From NCBI GenBank assembly GCA_012511085.1, contig JAAZGU010000008.1:1-35211 (forward strand): a stretch of DNA of 35,211 nt, written 5' to 3'. Shown one piece after another: positions 32,714-35,211 of this stretch. The position numbers were made by a program, and so were the translations under genes. Source of the stretch: Erysipelothrix sp. GTDB lineage: Bacteria > Bacillota_I > Bacilli_A > Erysipelotrichales > Erysipelotrichaceae. The notes beneath the pieces were generated by a model. The model was not told the DNA's origin and did not search any database. It saw only the letters and a list, made by a program, of their open reading frames with translations. The stretch's first letter is position 1. Every line of letters starts with the position of its first letter.

Positions 32714-34435
32714 TTAACCAATCTGTGCTGATTTTTGATTTAAAATAACAGGGATCACAATCGGATTACGATGGGTTTGTTGGTAGAGGAAAGGTTCCAA
32801 GGTACTACGAATCGTGTTTTTGAGTTCCCCAAACGTGGTTTTATGTTGCATTTGTTTCTTAAGGGCTTCATAAACTAAGTTTTCTGCTTCCTTTAATAGT
32901 GGTTGATTTTCTTTAATAAAGACAAAACCACGACTTACAATGCTGGGCTTGACCAAAATTTTATTGGTTTTGGAGTCAATCGATACAATGATGGCGACCA
33001 AACCGTTGTTGGATAAAATCTTACGGTCTTTGATTACCGCGGTTGATAAACCTGAAGCATCGTTACCATCCACATAAACATCGTCTGCGACAATGCGTGT
33101 CTTGGACAAATACGCTTGATGATCGCGTAAAATCACCACATCACCGTTGGAACAAATAAAGATATTTTCGGGTTTGACCCCGGTTTCAATCGCATGATAG
33201 GCGTGTTGCTTAAGCATTTTATATTCGCCATGCACCGGCATGAAGTATTTGGGTTTTAACAACTGCAACATGAGTTTTTGTTCATCCGAAGAAGCATGAC
33301 CAGTAGTATGAATTGAGTTTAAGACAGAATTGGTTAAAACATTTGCACCGGAACGTGTCAGTTGGTTGACCACCTTGTTGACACTGTCACTGTTGCCAGG
33401 AATCGGTGAGCTTGAAAAGACAACCGTGTCACCTGGGATGACTTTGATGTAGCGGTGCGTGCCGTTGGCGATGCGCGATAAAGCCGCAAGTGGTTCACCT
33501 TGGGAACCGGTACTGATGATGCAGAGTTTGTTGGCCGGGATTTGATGCAACTGATCGGGTGTGATGAAGTGGCTATCATCGGCGGTAATGTGTCCTAATT
33601 TACGTGCAATCGAGACCACGTTTTCCATGGAACGTCCAAAGATGATGACTTTACGATCACAAGCAATGGCAGCGTCGATAATTTGACCGACGCGATAGAC
33701 ATTGGAGGCAAAGGTAGCGACAATTAAACGACCCGTGGTTTTGCGGGTGATCTCTAAGATGGACTGTGCCACTTTTTTCTCACTGATGGAAAACCCATCT
33801 ACCCCTGCATTGGTGGAATCACTCATCAAAAGATCAATTCCAATTTGACCCATGTAGGCCATGATTTGATAATCCGAGTTTTCACCAATTGGTGTTAAGT
33901 CAAATTTAAAGTCGCCGGTGTGCACAATCCGACCATTAGGGGTGTTGATTAAGACACCGAGTGTATCCGGAATCGAGTGTACGGTGTTAAAAAATCCGAG
34001 TTTGAAATATTGAGTATCAACTTTCGAACGGTTGTTGATTTCTTCAATTTCAACATCGCGAATAATGCGTCGTTCGCTTAACTTTTTCTCAATGAGACCT
34101 TTTGCGAACTTTGGTGCGTAAATGATGGGCAAGCGCAACACTTGCATCAAAAAGGGGATGGCCCCAATGTGGTCTTCATGGCCATGGGTGATGACCAGCG
34201 CTTTAATTTTATGTTGGTTTTTGATCAAATGATTAAAATCAGGGATGACATAATCAACACCCCACATGGTTTCATCTGGAAACATGACGCCACAATCAAC
34301 AATGATGATTTCATCGTTATGTTCGTAAACGTACATGTTTTTGCCAACCTCATTTAAGCCACCGAGCGCATAAATAAGTGTGTCATCCGCTTGGGTTGAC
34401 GTTGTTTGGTTTAAATTATCACTAATGGTATTCAT
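32714..34435 (-). CDS. rnjA: Ribonuclease J
   Basis: A 573-residue metallo-beta-lactamase/beta-CASP nuclease that processes and degrades mRNA and matures rRNA, with endonuclease and 5'-3' exonuclease activity in the family. Zinc ligands: THGHEDHIG with His84, His86, Asp88 and His89, then His153 (VHSIPD) and the HTGDFKFD block (His172, Asp175). STGSQGEP and VHGEYKML mark the beta-CASP region; the C-terminal 100 residues form the RNase J-specific domain. The first 20 residues are a polar extension. GAGAGA lies 8 bases before the ATG. Gram-positive bacteria often have two RNase J proteins; the symbol rnjA is by resemblance, and RNase J2 is possible. Confidence 0.92.
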   Translation of the reverse strand: MNTISDNLNQTTSTQADDTLIYALGGLNEVGKNMYVYEHNDEIIIVDCGVMFPDETMWGVDYVIPDFNHLIKNQHKIKALVITHGHEDHIGAIPFLMQVLRLPIIYAPKFAKGLIEKKLSERRIIRDVEIEEINNRSKVDTQYFKLGFFNTVHSIPDTLGVLINTPNGRIVHTGDFKFDLTPIGENSDYQIMAYMGQIGIDLLMSDSTNAGVDGFSISEKKVAQSILEITRKTTGRLIVATFASNVYRVGQIIDAAIACDRKVIIFGRSMENVVSIARKLGHITADDSHFITPDQLHQIPANKLCIISTGSQGEPLAALSRIANGTHRYIKVIPGDTVVFSSSPIPGNSDSVNKVVNQLTRSGANVLTNSVLNSIHTTGHASSDEQKLMLQLLKPKYFMPVHGEYKMLKQHAYHAIETGVKPENIFICSNGDVVILRDHQAYLSKTRIVADDVYVDGNDASGLSTAVIKDRKILSNNGLVAIIVSIDSKTNKILVKPSIVSRGFVFIKENQPLLKEAENLVYEALKKQMQHKTTFGELKNTIRSTLEPFLYQQTHRNPIVIPVILNQKSAQIG

Positions 34436-34451
34436 AGATTCTCTCTTTCAA

Positions 34452-35021
34452 TTATTCAATGATTGTTGTATTTTCTTTAGCAAGCCATGGGTTTTCTTGA
34501 TCAATGTAATCATAAAATAGGATGCCATTGAGATGATCGATTTCATGTTGGAGCACGATCGCTAGATAACCGCTTGCTTTGATTTCAATTTGTTGATTGT
34601 TAATGCAATCGTAAGCGTCAATTCGAACGCGTAAATAACGATGCACGTAACCAGGTTTTGCTTCCAGCACCGATAAACATCCTTCACCGGTTGCTAAAGC
34701 ACTATAAAAGGGTGAGTGCGCAATAATTTTTGGATTCGCCAATGCATACTCAATCAAGGATGATTCACCTTGTTCATCAATGGTTTCAATTTCAACAACG
34801 ATGAGTTGTTTTGAAACGCCAATTTGCGGTGCCGCAAGACCGACCGCTGGTCTTAATTTTTCTTTTTCTGCAAGATCTTCATTTTTTGAATCATGAACGT
34901 ACTTACGCATCGCCATGATTACTTTTTGATCCACTTTTGATAATGGTGTTGTTACAGGTTGTGCCTTTGCTCGCAGCAAAGGATGTGGATCGATAAGGAT
35001 ACTATCCAAGTTAATTTTCAT
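34452..35021 (-). CDS. def: Peptide deformylase
   Basis: A 189-residue enzyme that removes the formyl group from the start methionine of new proteins. The ATG at 35021 is chosen because the GAGG ribosome binding site lies just upstream; a TTG at 35033 would overlap that site. The three metal-site motifs are GLAAPQIG (61-68), EGCLS (113-117, Cys115) and QHEIDH (158-163, His159 and His163). The insertion between motif I and II and the length of about 190 fit the Gram-positive (type 2) form. It is the first gene of the operon with RNase J, whose start follows 16 bases after its stop. Confidence 0.95.
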   Translation of the reverse strand: MKINLDSILIDPHPLLRAKAQPVTTPLSKVDQKVIMAMRKYVHDSKNEDLAEKEKLRPAVGLAAPQIGVSKQLIVVEIETIDEQGESSLIEYALANPKIIAHSPFYSALATGEGCLSVLEAKPGYVHRYLRVRIDAYDCINNQQIEIKASGYLAIVLQHEIDHLNGILFYDYIDQENPWLAKENTTIIE

Positions 35022-35041
35022 TATTAGCCTCAATCTCTTTT

Positions 35042-35102
35042 GACTCTAAACATTGTAACAAACTCTAGAGTCATTGTATAGTATAAAATATAAAAAATGC
35101 AA
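35042..35102 (-). promoter_or_regulatory. Promoter and palindromic operator candidate of the def-rnjA operon
   Basis: On the minus strand TTGCAT (35102-35097) and TATACA (35080-35075) are 16 bases apart. Just after the predicted start lies the perfect ten-base palindrome ACTCTAGAGT (35062-35071). A second half GACTCTA (35042-35048) pairs with TAGAGTC (35066-35072), forming an inverted repeat over 31 bases. This could be an operator or an RNA hairpin in the leader. Confidence 0.45.
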
Positions 35103-35140
35103 ACAAATGCATTTTATAAGGGAGAATTAGCAAATCTTAT

Positions 35141-35174
35141 TTGTGATTCGCTTTTTTTTGGTACAATAGTACCA
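35141..35174 (+). promoter_or_regulatory. Promoter inside a perfect inverted repeat
   Basis: TTGTGA (35141-35146), then the extended -10 TGGTACAAT (35159-35167), 15 bases between the hexamers. The -10 region is the left part of a perfect inverted repeat TGGTAC-AATA-GTACCA (35159-35174), an operator candidate that would block RNA polymerase when bound. Confidence 0.45.
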
Positions 35175-35192
35175 TAGAAATGGGGATGTGTT

Positions 35193-35211
35193 TTGTTTTC
35201 GATTTTTAAGA
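35193..35211 (+). CDS. Possible start of a gene cut by the window end
   Basis: After the promoter at 35141-35174 and GGGG at 35182-35185, a TTG at 35193 opens a frame reading M-F-S-I-F-K up to the window edge. Six codons are too few to identify anything, and a GTG at 35188 in another frame is also possible. The promoter and ribosome binding site make a gene here likely. Confidence 0.3.

Noticed and set aside
35129..35159. Terminator AGCAAATC...GATTCGCT followed by eight T
   Set aside because: The stem has a mismatch, no plus-strand gene precedes it, and the T run serves as spacer of the promoter at 35141-35167.
1..35211. CRISPR arrays, tRNA or rRNA genes, insertion sequences, prophage
   Set aside because: I saw no regularly spaced repeats, tRNA-like cloverleaf, rRNA sequence, transposase or phage protein anywhere in the window.

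Overview
The window is AT-rich bacterial chromosome with dense, mostly operonic genes. Gram-positive style lipoproteins, RNase J, a class I fructose-bisphosphate aldolase, a leucine T-box ahead of leuS, a YtqA/YtqB pair and a YdjG/H/I-like set all point to Bacillota. Erysipelotrichia or a near relative is my best guess, but it rests on general feel and not on a marker gene. I see no rRNA, tRNA, CRISPR array, intact mobile element or phage gene.

Layout. 1-489 is the tail of an EamA-type transporter. 545-4586 is a binding-protein ABC importer operon (lipoprotein, ATPase, fused double permease) of the Fe3+/2-aminoethylphosphonate type, closed by a strong terminator. 4602-4840 holds a hairpin repeat and what looks like a decayed gene. 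4918-6819 is an ABC exporter and 6909-7634 a sirtuin with its own promoter. On the minus strand, 10099 to 7629 reads SIMPL-domain protein, RtcB RNA ligase, RsuA pseudouridine synthase. On the plus strand, 10190-15303 is a sugar operon: cutC, a PRD/EIIB/EIIA regulator, ascorbate-type PTS IIB and IIC, and a SIS-domain phosphosugar protein. It converges on a minus-strand class I aldolase.

From 22463 down to 16303 (minus) six closely spaced genes form a probable membrane-stress operon: lipoprotein, unknown protein, YunD-like 5'-nucleotidase, SPFH protein with three zinc ribbons, double zinc-ribbon membrane protein, and TPM-domain membrane protein. Divergent from it, 22752-26333 encodes a multi-pass sensor whose kinase region looks degenerate, a true histidine kinase, and a LuxR-type response regulator. 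A stand-alone receiver-like protein lacking the phosphorylatable Asp follows. Near-identical palindromic hairpins flank the three sensor/regulator genes, and a third degenerate copy lies at 4602.

28327 to 26860 (minus) is ytqA-ytqB (radical SAM and tRNA/rRNA methyltransferase family). 28375-31057 is the promoter, leucine T-box, leuS and a bidirectional terminator. 35102 to 31031 (minus) is an operon for peptide deformylase, RNase J, a YkuE-like phosphoesterase and a YihY-type membrane protein. Its promoter faces a divergent promoter at 35141-35174 for a gene cut off by the window end.

Most genes are housekeeping or transport. The least explained parts are the sensor/pseudo-receiver cluster with its flanking palindromes, the CutC/PTS/SIS operon with an unknown substrate, the SPFH/zinc-ribbon operon without PspA in view, and the gene relic at 4618-4821.
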